Shown: piece after piece, positions 7,934 to 15,675 of the stretch
Position numbering within the stretch: the stretch's first letter is position 1
Layout: each line of letters starts with the position of its first letter
Assembly (NCBI GenBank): GCA_043421945.1
Contig: JBHOGO010000084.1
Coordinates: 1-19,128, forward strand
Source: Thaumasiovibrio sp043421945
GTDB lineage: Bacteria > Pseudomonadota > Gammaproteobacteria > Enterobacterales > Vibrionaceae
Direction: 5' to 3'
Length of the DNA stretch: 19,128 nucleotides
The notes under the pieces: model-generated
Told to the model about the DNA's origin: nothing
Databases searched by the model: none
What the model saw: only the letters and a program-made list of their open reading frames with translations
Program-made: the position numbers and the translations under genes

Positions 7934-9418
7934 CTATTCTTCAATACCTAATTTTGTCATCCAGCCGCTTAATGTTTGGTGGCTCTTTAGACCAAGTGCT
8001 TCAGCTGCTTTGGATTTATTATTACGACTATACTCTAAAGCTAATTCAACTGCATCTTTCTTAATATTATCAATGTATTGCTGTATATCTCCAGGCACCG
8101 AGAATTCGCTATTTAAAGATGTTCCTCTACCTGTGCTTAATACAGACGACTGCAGGTCTTCGGCAGAAATAGTGCTAGCTTCAGACCATAAGACTGCTCG
8201 ATTCAGTGTATTCCAAAGCTCCCTTATATTTCCGGGCCATGGATAAGATTTTGCAAAATTTATTGCATCGGCGGAAATTTTCTTACTTTCGAATAGAGGG
8301 TGTTTTTCAGCTTGCTGATTGATATCGCACATTAGTATTGATATGAGTTCTGGGATGTCTTCCGCTCTTGCTCTAAGCGGTGGCATGTCAATAACCCCTA
8401 CAGCCAGTCGATAAAAGAGGTCTTCACGAAATGTCCCTTGTGATGTCATTTTAAATAGGTCTTGATGTGTTGCTGCTATGATTCGCACATCAACCACCTT
8501 AGATTTAACGTCACCGACCCTCGTGACTTCTTTCTGTTGTAGCGCTCTAAGTAATTTAACCTGAACATTGAGTGGGAGCTCACCCACTTCATCAAGAAGC
8601 AAGGTGCCCCCACTTGCCTGTTCAAATAGCCCAGCATGATCTTTCTCTGCTCCGGTAAAAGCCCCTTTGACGTGACCAAACAGAATTGAGTCCACCAAAC
8701 TCTCTGGTAATGCACCACAGTTAACCGCTCTAAAAGGCTTTTCAGTGCGAGAGCTTGCATTATGAATTGCTGTAGCCATTAGCTCTTTGCCTGTACCACT
8801 CTCCCCAAGTAATAATGCTGGCAAATCTGAGCATGCTAGGCGGTGGGCTTTTTTTATCACCCGTTGCACAACCTGTGATTTAGCCGTAATTGTATCAAAA
8901 GCGCTGATCGTGCTGGACGGTTGTGACACTAGCTGTGAAATCGCTGTAGATGATGATTTACGATACTCTGCGGCAAAATCTATAGGAATGTTGGCCTCAA
9001 ATATTTCCCCTTGGGGTGAGGTTTGCAGTAACTGACATTTGGCATTACTTTTACCCAACAACACTGATACGGCAGCCATAGCTGGTGTGCCTGACGTCAG
9101 ATTAATGAGTACCTCGTCGGCATCTTGAGAAGCCGCGGCTAATTGTTTATGCATTACTTGAGTAATTGATGGGTAATCAATCGGTGAAGCCAACCTGACT
9201 CGTTGAATCGTGACTGAGGTTTTTGAACGACCAGCACACGCAAGCTTCTTCTCCAACCATTCCTTGAAACTGTGCCACTCATTATCCCAAGTACTCGCCA
9301 AAATAAAGATTTTATCGGCAGGTTTTCCCTTCAGAGCGATAGTTGCGATAGAAGCTAACTTATCTAACTTCATTTGATCTAAATCTGTTCTTCCAAGCCA
9401 ACTAAGTAGTGTCACCAT
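7934..9418 (-). CDS. CARF-like sensor fused to a sigma-54 AAA+ transcription activator
   Basis: This 494-aa protein has three parts. Residues 1-150 look like a CARF domain, with a first strand TLLSWLGRTDLD (residues 3-14) and a later LINLTSGTPAMA motif (104-115). That is the pattern of CRISPR-associated Rossmann-fold sensors that bind cyclic oligonucleotides or, in RtcR, RNA ends. Residues about 170-410 are a complete sigma-54 activator ATPase: Walker A GESGTGKE at 205-212, GAFTGA at 252-257 (the loop that touches sigma-54), Walker B LLLDEVGE at 273-280, and WPGNIREL at 394-401. Residues about 450-494 are a Fis-type helix-turn-helix (NKSKAAEALGLKSHQTLSGW). The N terminus differs from RtcR as I remember it, and there is no rtcAB nearby. 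The ATG at 9418 lacks a clear ribosome site, but the start fits the first CARF strand. Lying directly upstream of hsdR suggests a defence regulator. Signal and targets are unknown. Confidence 0.88.
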   Translation of the reverse strand: MVTLLSWLGRTDLDQMKLDKLASIATIALKGKPADKIFILASTWDNEWHSFKEWLEKKLACAGRSKTSVTIQRVRLASPIDYPSITQVMHKQLAAASQDADEVLINLTSGTPAMAAVSVLLGKSNAKCQLLQTSPQGEIFEANIPIDFAAEYRKSSSTAISQLVSQPSSTISAFDTITAKSQVVQRVIKKAHRLACSDLPALLLGESGTGKELMATAIHNASSRTEKPFRAVNCGALPESLVDSILFGHVKGAFTGAEKDHAGLFEQASGGTLLLDEVGELPLNVQVKLLRALQQKEVTRVGDVKSKVVDVRIIAATHQDLFKMTSQGTFREDLFYRLAVGVIDMPPLRARAEDIPELISILMCDINQQAEKHPLFESKKISADAINFAKSYPWPGNIRELWNTLNRAVLWSEASTISAEDLQSSVLSTGRGTSLNSEFSVPGDIQQYIDNIKKDAVELALEYSRNNKSKAAEALGLKSHQTLSGWMTKLGIEE

Positions 9419-9505
9419 ATCGAGTACCGTAGCGATTCTTCCCTGAAGTAAAGTAGTTTACAAACTGTTCTCAATGCATGGAAGCTCTCTTCGCTGTATG
9501 AATTG

Positions 9506-9511
9506 ATTATA
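9506..9511 (-). promoter_or_regulatory. Possible -10 box for the regulator-hsdR transcript
   Basis: The minus strand carries a perfect TATAAT here, about 85 bp upstream of the regulator ATG. The matching -35 hexamer is poor (TATATT at 17-nt spacing). It is a reasonable sigma-70 promoter for constitutive low expression, but the region is AT-rich. Confidence 0.3.
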
Positions 9512-9569
9512 TTTTTAGACATACCCAAAATATAATTGAGAGCAACTTATATATTGCTTCGAAGGAAAA

Positions 9570-9797
9570 TTAGTACTTAGGCACATACACTATCACATCC
9601 CCGACCTCACACTCGAAATACTCACACAGTGCATCAATCGCCCTCGTCGTCGTCGAATATTCATAACTAGGGTTCATCATCTTTGATAGCGCAGTACGGT
9701 TAACACCAGCCTCGGCCGCCACCTCTTGCAGTGTAATCTTGCGTTTTTCTCTGAACTCTTTATCTGCAATCAGTTCCTTTATTCGAAAACGAATCAT
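9570..9797 (-). CDS. Small XRE/Cro-C1-type DNA-binding repressor
   Basis: This 75-aa protein is essentially one helix-turn-helix domain. Residues about 22-45 (ITLQEVAAEAGVNRTALSKM) are the recognition unit, followed by helices with YSTTTRAIDALCEYFECEVGDV, typical of short XRE regulators of the YozG kind. The ATG at 9797 has AAGGA at good spacing. It is divergent from the excisionase-integrase genes, with a 122-bp intergenic region holding two GTTCC-type inverted repeats. The natural reading is a repressor that keeps excisionase and integrase quiet and perhaps controls itself. It could instead act on the neighbouring regulator-hsd genes downstream on the same strand, 151 bp away. Confidence 0.85.
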   Translation of the reverse strand: MIRFRIKELIADKEFREKRKITLQEVAAEAGVNRTALSKMMNPSYEYSTTTRAIDALCEYFECEVGDVIVYVPKY

Positions 9798-9837
9798 GAA
9801 TAATCCTTCTTATACCAATTCCCAATAAATGCAAAAT

Positions 9838-9852
9838 GTTCCTTGCAGGAAC
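9838..9852. promoter_or_regulatory. Operator 1: perfect inverted repeat GTTCC-N5-GGAAC
   Basis: GTTCCTTGCAGGAAC is a perfect 5-bp inverted repeat with a 5-bp centre, the size bound by small XRE dimers. It lies 41 bp upstream of the repressor start and overlaps the proposed -35 of the excisionase promoter. A second, slightly degenerate copy is centred 34 bp away. Confidence 0.6.
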
Positions 9853-9871
9853 CATCTTTGAGCGCTAAATT
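9844..9871 (+). promoter_or_regulatory. Possible sigma-70 promoter of the excisionase-integrase operon
   Basis: TTGCAG (9844-9849) and TAAATT (9866-9871) are separated by 16 bp. Operator 1 overlaps the -35 and operator 2 covers the expected start site. A repressor bound at both would block the polymerase. Both boxes are moderate matches only. Confidence 0.35.
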
Positions 9872-9886
9872 GTTCCTGTGAGGCAC
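9872..9886. promoter_or_regulatory. Operator 2: degenerate inverted repeat GTTCC-N5-GGCAC
   Basis: GTTCCTGTGAGGCAC matches operator 1 at the left arm exactly and at four of five bases of the right arm, with the same 5-bp centre. The pair spacing of about three helical turns puts both sites on the same DNA face. Confidence 0.5.
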
Positions 9887-9919
9887 ATAATGACAATTTC
9901 AATCTCATTGGGGGTCAAA

Positions 9920-10156
9920 ATGTCACAAACGTTACTATCAGCTAAAGAGCTTTCCCAAAGGATTAAGTTTAACCCAAGTTACATCAACTCGACACTGCGT
10001 GATTCTGTTTTTGTTGAAGGGGTTCACTACATCCGTCCGTTCAATGGTCGCAAGATCCTTTATATCTGGGAAGCGGTCGAAGAAGAGATGTATCGCAGCG
10101 CCAACTGCAATCAGACCTATATTCCAATGGCTTCGGGGAAAATCTGTCATGGCTAG
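9920..10156 (+). CDS. Excisionase-like DNA-binding protein (78 aa)
   Basis: This small protein has an N-terminal winged-helix-like segment (LLSAKELSQRIKFNPSYINS), then a GVHYIRPFNGRKILYIWEAVEEEMY block. That block is the usual shape of excisionases encoded next to DUF3596-type integrases. Its likely role is recombination directionality factor, helping the following integrase to excise the element. I chose ATG at 9920 because GGGGGT lies 5-6 nt upstream; an in-frame GTG at 9878 falls inside operator 2. The end overlaps the integrase start by 8 bp, so the two are translationally coupled. Identification is by size, motif style and position. Confidence 0.75.
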   Translation: MSQTLLSAKELSQRIKFNPSYINSTLRDSVFVEGVHYIRPFNGRKILYIWEAVEEEMYRSANCNQTYIPMASGKICHG

Positions 10157-11354
10157 CTATCACAGTCACAGAGGAAAGCTCCGGATTGACTTTATGTATC
10201 AGGGTCAGCGCTGCCGTGAACTCACCGCGCTTGATGATACCGCTGCCAATCGGCGTAAACTTGAAAAGCTAATCAAAGGCATCGATGCAGATATGCGCTT
10301 GGAGTGTTTTGTCTATCGTGACTACTTCCCCTGCTCGAACAAAGCCAGACACTTTATCCACCACGACAACCAAGCCGCCAAGCGCAAAGAAGATATGATA
10401 CACAACTACAATGCCGCGCATAGCCAGTTGACTGGACGTGACATTGTCACCTTAAGAGACTTTGCCGACGAGTGGTTTGAAGAAAACAGTCCGCGCTGGA
10501 AGCAAAGCTATCGCGAAACCATCACGCTTATCATCAACAGCTATCTGTTGCCAGAGTTTGGTGATCAACCTGTCGACAGTATCACTCGGGCTGAGATCCT
10601 TAAGTTTCGCGCTGCATTGACCCGACGGGAAAAAACTCTGTCCAACGACTTCATCAATCATGTAATGACGCCACTTCGGATGATCCTGTCCGAGGCTGCC
10701 GACCGACATGAGTTCCGCACCCCGTTTGAGAACATCAAAGCACTGAAGGTACCAAAGCGCGATGTACACCCCTTCTCGCTTGATGAGGTCATGTACTTTA
10801 TTAAACATGTACGAGCGGATTTTCGCCCCTACTACACAGTGCGCTTTTTTACCGGCATGCGCACCGCCGAGATCGACGGCTTGAAATGGAAATACATTGA
10901 CTTCGAAAAGAGGCTTATCTGTATTCGTGAAACACTCGTCAACGGTCGTCCCGAAACAGCAAAAACCGACGGTTCAGTCCGTGAAATCCGACTATCAACC
11001 ATCGTTCTGACAGCACTGAAAGAGCAACAACTTATTAATGCGGGACGTAGTGAGTACGTATTCTGTACCAAAGCAGGTACTCCACTCGATCATCGAAACG
11101 TTCGTGATCGCATCTGGAAACCCGCTTTAAAACAAATGGGCTTTGAATACCGCCGCCCCTATGAAACCAGGCATACCGCAGCGACTCTTTGGCTTGCCGC
11201 TGGTGAAGCGCCTGAGTGGATTGCCCGTCAGATGGGACATAGCACCACCAAGATGCTGTTTGAAGTATACAGTCGTTATGTCCCTAACCTAACCCGCCAA
11301 GATGGTAGTGCTTTCGAAGCACTTATCCAGCGTAATCAATCAGGAGAGTCATGA
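10149..11354 (+). CDS. Tyrosine integrase with DUF3596 arm-binding domain
   Basis: This 401-aa site-specific recombinase inserts and excises a genomic island or prophage. Residues 9-60 (KLRIDFMYQGQRCRELT and following, with DYFPCSN) match the DUF3596/Arm-DNA-binding pattern. About 100-190 is the core-binding SAM-like domain, and 205-390 is the catalytic domain. Active-site residues visible are Arg238 (GMRTAEI), Lys272, Arg341 (YETRHTAAT), His364 (MGHSTT) and Tyr374. The first box II histidine is Tyr338, which I believe is normal in this subfamily. ATG at 10149 is preceded by GGGGAAA; the open frame extends upstream through the excisionase gene. The 98-aa gene that follows overlaps its stop. 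This protein is a candidate integrase for the tRNA-Val end at 18954, but that end is 7.6 kb away with another recombinase operon between them, so the link is open. Confidence 0.95.
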   Translation: MASYHSHRGKLRIDFMYQGQRCRELTALDDTAANRRKLEKLIKGIDADMRLECFVYRDYFPCSNKARHFIHHDNQAAKRKEDMIHNYNAAHSQLTGRDIVTLRDFADEWFEENSPRWKQSYRETITLIINSYLLPEFGDQPVDSITRAEILKFRAALTRREKTLSNDFINHVMTPLRMILSEAADRHEFRTPFENIKALKVPKRDVHPFSLDEVMYFIKHVRADFRPYYTVRFFTGMRTAEIDGLKWKYIDFEKRLICIRETLVNGRPETAKTDGSVREIRLSTIVLTALKEQQLINAGRSEYVFCTKAGTPLDHRNVRDRIWKPALKQMGFEYRRPYETRHTAATLWLAAGEAPEWIARQMGHSTTKMLFEVYSRYVPNLTRQDGSAFEALIQRNQSGES

Positions 11355-11647
11355 TGACAACTCACATCGCTATTCACGCATCAAGCCTATGCTTAGATAT
11401 TCTCAACAGCGAGCAATTTAGAATCGCATCGTGTCAGGATATCAGAAACTACTACGACGATATCCTCACTCTGGTCGAAACAAGATTATCCGAGTCGGTG
11501 ACGAGCAGTGATAGCCTTAAGAGCGAAGCCGAAGCCATTACCAAGAGAGTCATTTCATTACTCGTCTACTGTAAGGTCGCCAATCACATACCTTCGCAGG
11601 CCGATACTGTCCTGAGTTGGTTTGATAACACTACATCAGTAAGTTAG
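11351..11647 (+). CDS. Small protein of unknown function, cotranscribed with the integrase
   Basis: This 98-aa protein is largely helical and acidic, with no signal peptide, membrane segment or motif that I recognise. The start ATG at 11351 overlaps the integrase stop (ATGATGA context; ATG at 11354 is an equally good start), and AGGAG at 11342-11346 gives a good ribosome site. The coupling says it is made along with the integrase. It might be an accessory factor of integration or an element-maintenance protein, but nothing in the sequence decides this. Confidence 0.7.
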   Translation: MMTTHIAIHASSLCLDILNSEQFRIASCQDIRNYYDDILTLVETRLSESVTSSDSLKSEAEAITKRVISLLVYCKVANHIPSQADTVLSWFDNTTSVS

Positions 11648-11768
11648 CATTAAAAGTTAGGATAACTTAGGATGACCAAACTCTACTCTTCACTTTCCTG
11701 CGAACTCACTGTCAAATCTAAAGGACCGATATGAAAGACTTTCCGCCGATGTGTTATTGTTGACGACG

Positions 11769-11783
11769 TAAAATCGGATTTTA
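11769..11783. promoter_or_regulatory. 15-bp palindrome upstream of the exported-protein gene
   Basis: TAAAATC-G-GATTTTA is a perfect 7-bp inverted repeat about one base, located 25 bp before the ATG at 11808. It could be an operator for an unknown repressor. The promoter it would control is not obvious. Confidence 0.4.
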
Positions 11784-11807
11784 TCGCTTGTGAACAAAGG
11801 ATGTGTG

Positions 11808-12260
11808 ATGAAAAAAGCAATTTGGTTAGTTATGGCACTGTGTGCTCCTGTCATGGCTGAACAGGTCAGTGTCTTAGATGAATTGAAATCAACCCCACTC
11901 ACCTCTTATGAGGCTGGACGAAATCAACTAGCTACATTGGCGGCAGCCGTCAATTTATATGGGAAATTTAACGGGAAAGATGACTTTCGTATTGAACTTC
12001 TAGAAGATGAGTCCAACCTAGGCATTGAAGTTTCAGCTACCCTACCTGTGCGTAAGGTCACCCAAGATGAATGCAACACGATTTTTATTGCACTTAATAA
12101 AACTAACGTCATTTCTGATATCCCAGCGCTCATTTGGCCGGGACTATCACCAGAGCAAGTAGATACAATTAAAGATGAGCTATTTATCCAAGCCAAGCTC
12201 ATCGCTGAAGAAAACAACGAGTTTGCGACGACATGTAGAAAAACACTGGCAGAGATTTAA
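11808..12260 (+). CDS. Exported protein of unknown function (150 aa)
   Basis: The N terminus MKKAIWLVMALCAPVMAEQ is a clear Sec signal peptide with a likely type I cleavage after VMA. The mature protein of about 134 aa is acidic and has two cysteines (in QDECN and TTCRK) that could form a disulfide in the periplasm. I do not recognise the fold. I chose ATG at 11808 because AAGGA lies 6 nt upstream; an in-frame GTG at 11790 would spoil the signal peptide. It is flanked by recombination genes on both sides, so it is island cargo. Possible roles include a periplasmic inhibitor or surface-exclusion factor, but this is a guess. A hairpin follows the stop. Confidence 0.8.
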   Translation: MKKAIWLVMALCAPVMAEQVSVLDELKSTPLTSYEAGRNQLATLAAAVNLYGKFNGKDDFRIELLEDESNLGIEVSATLPVRKVTQDECNTIFIALNKTNVISDIPALIWPGLSPEQVDTIKDELFIQAKLIAEENNEFATTCRKTLAEI

Positions 12261-12273
12261 ACGCTTAGGATTA

Positions 12274-12296
12274 TGCCTCGGAGTTATCCCGAGGCA
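12274..12296 (+). terminator. Hairpin after the exported-protein gene, possible terminator
   Basis: TGCCTCGG and CCGAGGCA form a perfect 8-bp GC-rich stem with a 7-nt loop, 13 nt after the stop codon. The T-run is poor (CAGCTTTA), so termination may be weak or the hairpin may protect the message 3' end. It also faces the minus-strand microgene. Confidence 0.6.
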
Positions 12297-12366
12297 CAGC
12301 TTTAGGCTACTCGAATTATATCTTTAAGACCTAATATGAGAATAGCTATATATTACAGCTGCGCCT

Positions 12367-12462
12367 TTAGCCAATATCCGTATTCTTAGCTGTAAGAAGT
12401 CCCCATGCTATCGCAAAGACAAAAAATAAAATGATGTGCCGTGAATAGCTCAAAATTGTCAT
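12367..12462 (-). CDS. 31-aa single-pass membrane microprotein
   Basis: A short open frame with ATG at 12460-12462 and stop at 12367-12369 encodes 31 aa. GAGG lies 8 nt upstream of the ATG, a good ribosome site. The protein has a short polar N terminus, one hydrophobic stretch HIILFFVFAIAWGLL followed by T-A, and a polar tail KNTDIG, the form of a type I toxin or a small membrane regulator. It lies 154 bp downstream of the large recombinase operon on the same strand and inside a 355-bp stretch otherwise without genes. No antitoxin RNA can be identified by eye. Expression is not proven; short hydrophobic frames can arise by chance, but the ribosome site argues for a real gene. Confidence 0.45.
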   Translation of the reverse strand: MTILSYSRHIILFFVFAIAWGLLTAKNTDIG

Positions 12463-12600
12463 TTAAGAGTCCTCATTCAGATTAATACGATAGAAAGTTA
12501 TTAGCCCAATAGTTGTTTTTTCCATGTAAAGCAATGGTTTACCAAGAGTTTTACGGGTGAAATGGTAGCGCGAGGGTAGAAAAGCCAAGCTGTCAGTATA

Positions 12601-12615
12601 ACGACGCTACGTCGT
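12601..12615 (-). other. Perfect hairpin directly after the 1019-aa recombinase stop
   Basis: ACGACG and CGTCGT form a perfect 6-bp stem round a 3-base centre, beginning at the base after the TAG stop of the recombinase gene. There is no T-run, so it is not a standard terminator. It may stabilise the message end or be a protein binding site. Confidence 0.35.
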
Positions 12616-15600
12616 CTAAACCTTCTCACCTAGTTGGCGCCAGATGAAAACGAGCTGTAGTAACAAAGGGATAGCTTTAGAGCGCCTTGGATTGGTAAGC
12701 TCTCTTATATCCGTTCCCCCATCCCCCCGCATTTTAAACACTCGGCTCCTGACCACACTCACCGCGACATGGCCATGCCGAGTATCAGCAAGATACCTGC
12801 CATCATCGCTCACTGTTGTGTTTGGAAAAAGTGATTCTCTATAGTTATATTCTTTTGTTACTAAGCAGCGAAAATTCTTACTGCTCACCATCTCTTTTAC
12901 CCTAGATACCATAGTAGCGTAAGTCGCTTTCAATTTGCGCTGTGCTTCAACATCGTCGCAATCGTGTAGTGGCGGTAGATACCATGTTAAACGAAAATGT
13001 TTAGGCGTTAACCCCAGTGCTGTCAGCATCCTTATGAAGTCAAAAGCTTCCTTGATTTTGTCTGTCCTTATAAGCCAATCTTTTGCAGGTGTCATTTGAT
13101 CGACTAGGCGTATTGCACTTTCAATAAATGATGCAAACTCCCCTTCGATGGGCATTGAATCACATCGAGTAATCAGCGCCTCAATGATGGCTATTTCCGA
13201 CTGATTCAACTGCCCTTTCGCTAACAAGGTTAGTGCGCGACTTGATTTCCCGACTCTGGTCGATTCTAGTTCATCAATCAACATCAGCACTTTCAAAACT
13301 GCATCGATGTGTAAACCAAGGTCGGTGGCCACTTGCATCGCATCTTTATCAAACTGAAATCGGCGAACCACTTGCCATACACGATATAAAGTAATTGCAT
13401 CACTGTGTTTCGGCTTGATAACTGATAACGGTTTGACCTCTTGCTCATTGACATCCGGGCATGAGCAACCAAGCTGGGTCATCACACTTTGCGAAGCCCA
13501 GGTTCGCTCATTTTCCAATGCTAAACCACGACTTTTACCAAAAATGCTTTCAACTGACCTAGTTGTAGGTAATGACTCTGATAGAAAGTAAATCAATAAT
13601 GGCTGAATATGAATATAAGAAGCGAGTGTGGTCTGATAACTAGCATGGCCCAACAACTCACTCAACACCATGAGTTTTTTCCGGCTATGAGCCTTTATCC
13701 CCAAAGCTTGATAGAGTGCATCGACCCACACAGGATCAGCATACTGACCCGCTGAGAATGTTATCCAATCTGGACATGCCTTCAACCGCTTTAAATATAA
13801 CGCAAGCCACACCCAGTTAGCGAAGGAGTGACGTAGATGATGAAAACGGACACTCGAATCACCGGTAACCTCTTTTAATAACGTTGTCACCAACATGAGT
13901 GAGCGGTCAGTCAAGGCATAATCAACAAATAATACATCATCACTCTTAGCACCTTCCGTTATCCGCCGCTCCACATAAGCTTTGAGTTTATCAAGCTGAG
14001 CAAGTGGCCATAATGCATGTAGCGGTACACTTCGCTTACTAGCTGGCGATTTTAAGTCCCGCACCTGATTCAAACGGACATATAACGTGCACTGTTGATG
14101 CCAAAACTGAACATCCCTAAGTTGTAGCCCTCGGATTTCATTGCGCCTCAACCCACTGTAAAACCCAAAACAAAGCACTAAACATGCAATGGTATGGACT
14201 TCGCCGACTTGATTATCCAAGTGCTGACTCAGACGGTTGATCTCCATTGGCGTTACAAGGTTGGCATCCACTTTCCCTTTGACTGAAATGGTTTGCAACT
14301 CGTCAAGCACATCGGATGAAATGATGCCGTTCGCTTCAAGATAACGGGAGAAATAGTGGACATATTGTTTTTGTTTCGTAACCAGTATGCTGTCAATCAC
14401 TGTGTTCAATTTGTCTGCCCACAGTACATCGCTGATATTGCTTGGTTCAGCATCAATAAACTCTGTCAGAAAGGGGGATAGCAAGGCATTACCATATGCT
14501 TTCACCGTTACAATCTTTAGATTGTTTTTAATGTTACCGTTTTCAAGAAGGTGCAGCACCCAGCCGATCAACAGCCATAACCAGGGTACCTCTTTGACAT
14601 ATTGTCCTGCTTTAAGCCACTGCCTTAACTCATGTTTTATACCCTTTTTTTGCCCCCTTAATGCACGATTAAATGAATCATTAACAACAAGATTGAAAAT
14701 GGCGACTTGCCTTTCCAGTGAGCAATCCAACTGGAGCTCTGACTGGTTGGTCGCACGTTGCCACCGTCGCTGCTCTTTCTGATTAAGCTGAGGCTCCTGG
14801 CCTAAATCAAGTTCTTCTGTATCAGCAGCAGGCAGCCCTGTGATAAGCCGGTATAATGCATGGACGGGTAACGGTTGATAAGCAAGTCGACCTGATTGAA
14901 TCTCTTTATGTACCGGTGACTGGCGTAGTGTTTGCTCAATTTTCGCCAAACGTACTAATTGTCGAAAGCCACTAAAGGCAACAGGAAAGTGCCGCTGCTT
15001 GAGGAAATGACGTATGGCAGCCAGTGAACTGACCTTCTTGTCGTTGTTCTGTCGCCAATATTGATACAACCAAAGCCGCGTTTGAGTTGAGACTAAATGC
15101 ATCTCATCAGACTCTTGAAAATAAAGGCAACGCTGAATCTGATACCACCCAATCTTAGATGGGTTCAACATCGCATCAAGCGTCTTTTTTGACAACACGG
15201 CTTCTTTGAGCACAAGCCACAGCGCCAGCCGCCCAGCAATTTCCAAACGACTGTCCGTTTCCTTGCCGACTTCCGATTCAAGCAAATCATGGAGATCCAT
15301 GGCTGTGTGGCTGATAACAAAATCTGTTGGCGTTAGCGCTGGGATATCTTTCTTCAGTGATACGATTTTAGGAAGCTCGGGTGATTTAATTCCCTCTTCT
15401 TTGTCTGACATCCTTAACACCAACTCCAAGATGTCATATTGAATGGATCGGATATTGAGATCAGAGGAAAAACAGCGAATCACACGCCTAAGGCTAGCTT
15501 CTGATATCTCACCACACTCATTTAAGGTGATATGATTAATATATCGCTCTGCAAACTTATCACAGCATTTTTTTAATTCTTTTGAAGAGATGTTCTGAAA

Positions 15601-15675
15601 AGATTCAATGACCTGTTGCTCACACCGTGAGGCAAAGCCATGCGTTAAGCGAGCAGTGAAGGAATACTCTGCCAT
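12616..15675 (-). CDS. Very large tyrosine recombinase (1019 aa) with long N- and C-terminal extensions
   Basis: The catalytic domain lies in the middle, at about residues 470-700. Visible active-site residues are Arg510 (SGLRRNEIRGL), Lys547 (region LKSPASKRSVPL), His612 and Arg615 (FHHLRHSFAN), His677 (LLGHAS) and Tyr687 (LASYIHI), a complete set. Ordinary tyrosine recombinases are 300-450 aa and end soon after the tyrosine. This one has about 470 residues before and over 330 after, including a CSC motif near 737-739 and a helical segment around 760-800 that may bind DNA. ATG at 15675 follows GAGGAGCGAGG. The gene overlaps the end of the 827-aa gene by 31 bp. The operon recalls multi-recombinase island modules such as GInts and recombinases-in-trio, but I cannot assign it to either. 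Confidence 0.9.
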   Translation of the reverse strand: MAEYSFTARLTHGFASRCEQQVIESFQNISSKELKKCCDKFAERYINHITLNECGEISEASLRRVIRCFSSDLNIRSIQYDILELVLRMSDKEEGIKSPELPKIVSLKKDIPALTPTDFVISHTAMDLHDLLESEVGKETDSRLEIAGRLALWLVLKEAVLSKKTLDAMLNPSKIGWYQIQRCLYFQESDEMHLVSTQTRLWLYQYWRQNNDKKVSSLAAIRHFLKQRHFPVAFSGFRQLVRLAKIEQTLRQSPVHKEIQSGRLAYQPLPVHALYRLITGLPAADTEELDLGQEPQLNQKEQRRWQRATNQSELQLDCSLERQVAIFNLVVNDSFNRALRGQKKGIKHELRQWLKAGQYVKEVPWLWLLIGWVLHLLENGNIKNNLKIVTVKAYGNALLSPFLTEFIDAEPSNISDVLWADKLNTVIDSILVTKQKQYVHYFSRYLEANGIISSDVLDELQTISVKGKVDANLVTPMEINRLSQHLDNQVGEVHTIACLVLCFGFYSGLRRNEIRGLQLRDVQFWHQQCTLYVRLNQVRDLKSPASKRSVPLHALWPLAQLDKLKAYVERRITEGAKSDDVLFVDYALTDRSLMLVTTLLKEVTGDSSVRFHHLRHSFANWVWLALYLKRLKACPDWITFSAGQYADPVWVDALYQALGIKAHSRKKLMVLSELLGHASYQTTLASYIHIQPLLIYFLSESLPTTRSVESIFGKSRGLALENERTWASQSVMTQLGCSCPDVNEQEVKPLSVIKPKHSDAITLYRVWQVVRRFQFDKDAMQVATDLGLHIDAVLKVLMLIDELESTRVGKSSRALTLLAKGQLNQSEIAIIEALITRCDSMPIEGEFASFIESAIRLVDQMTPAKDWLIRTDKIKEAFDFIRMLTALGLTPKHFRLTWYLPPLHDCDDVEAQRKLKATYATMVSRVKEMVSSKNFRCLVTKEYNYRESLFPNTTVSDDGRYLADTRHGHVAVSVVRSRVFKMRGDGGTDIRELTNPRRSKAIPLLLQLVFIWRQLGEKV

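Noticed and set aside
9541..9558. AGCAA/TTGCT hairpin downstream of the XRE gene as a terminator.
   Set aside because: The stem is only 5 bp, the loop is AT-rich, and no T-run follows on either strand.
14387..14782. A 131-aa plus-strand open frame.
   Set aside because: It lies wholly inside the 1019-aa recombinase gene on the other strand and is cysteine/serine-rich, as antisense shadows are.
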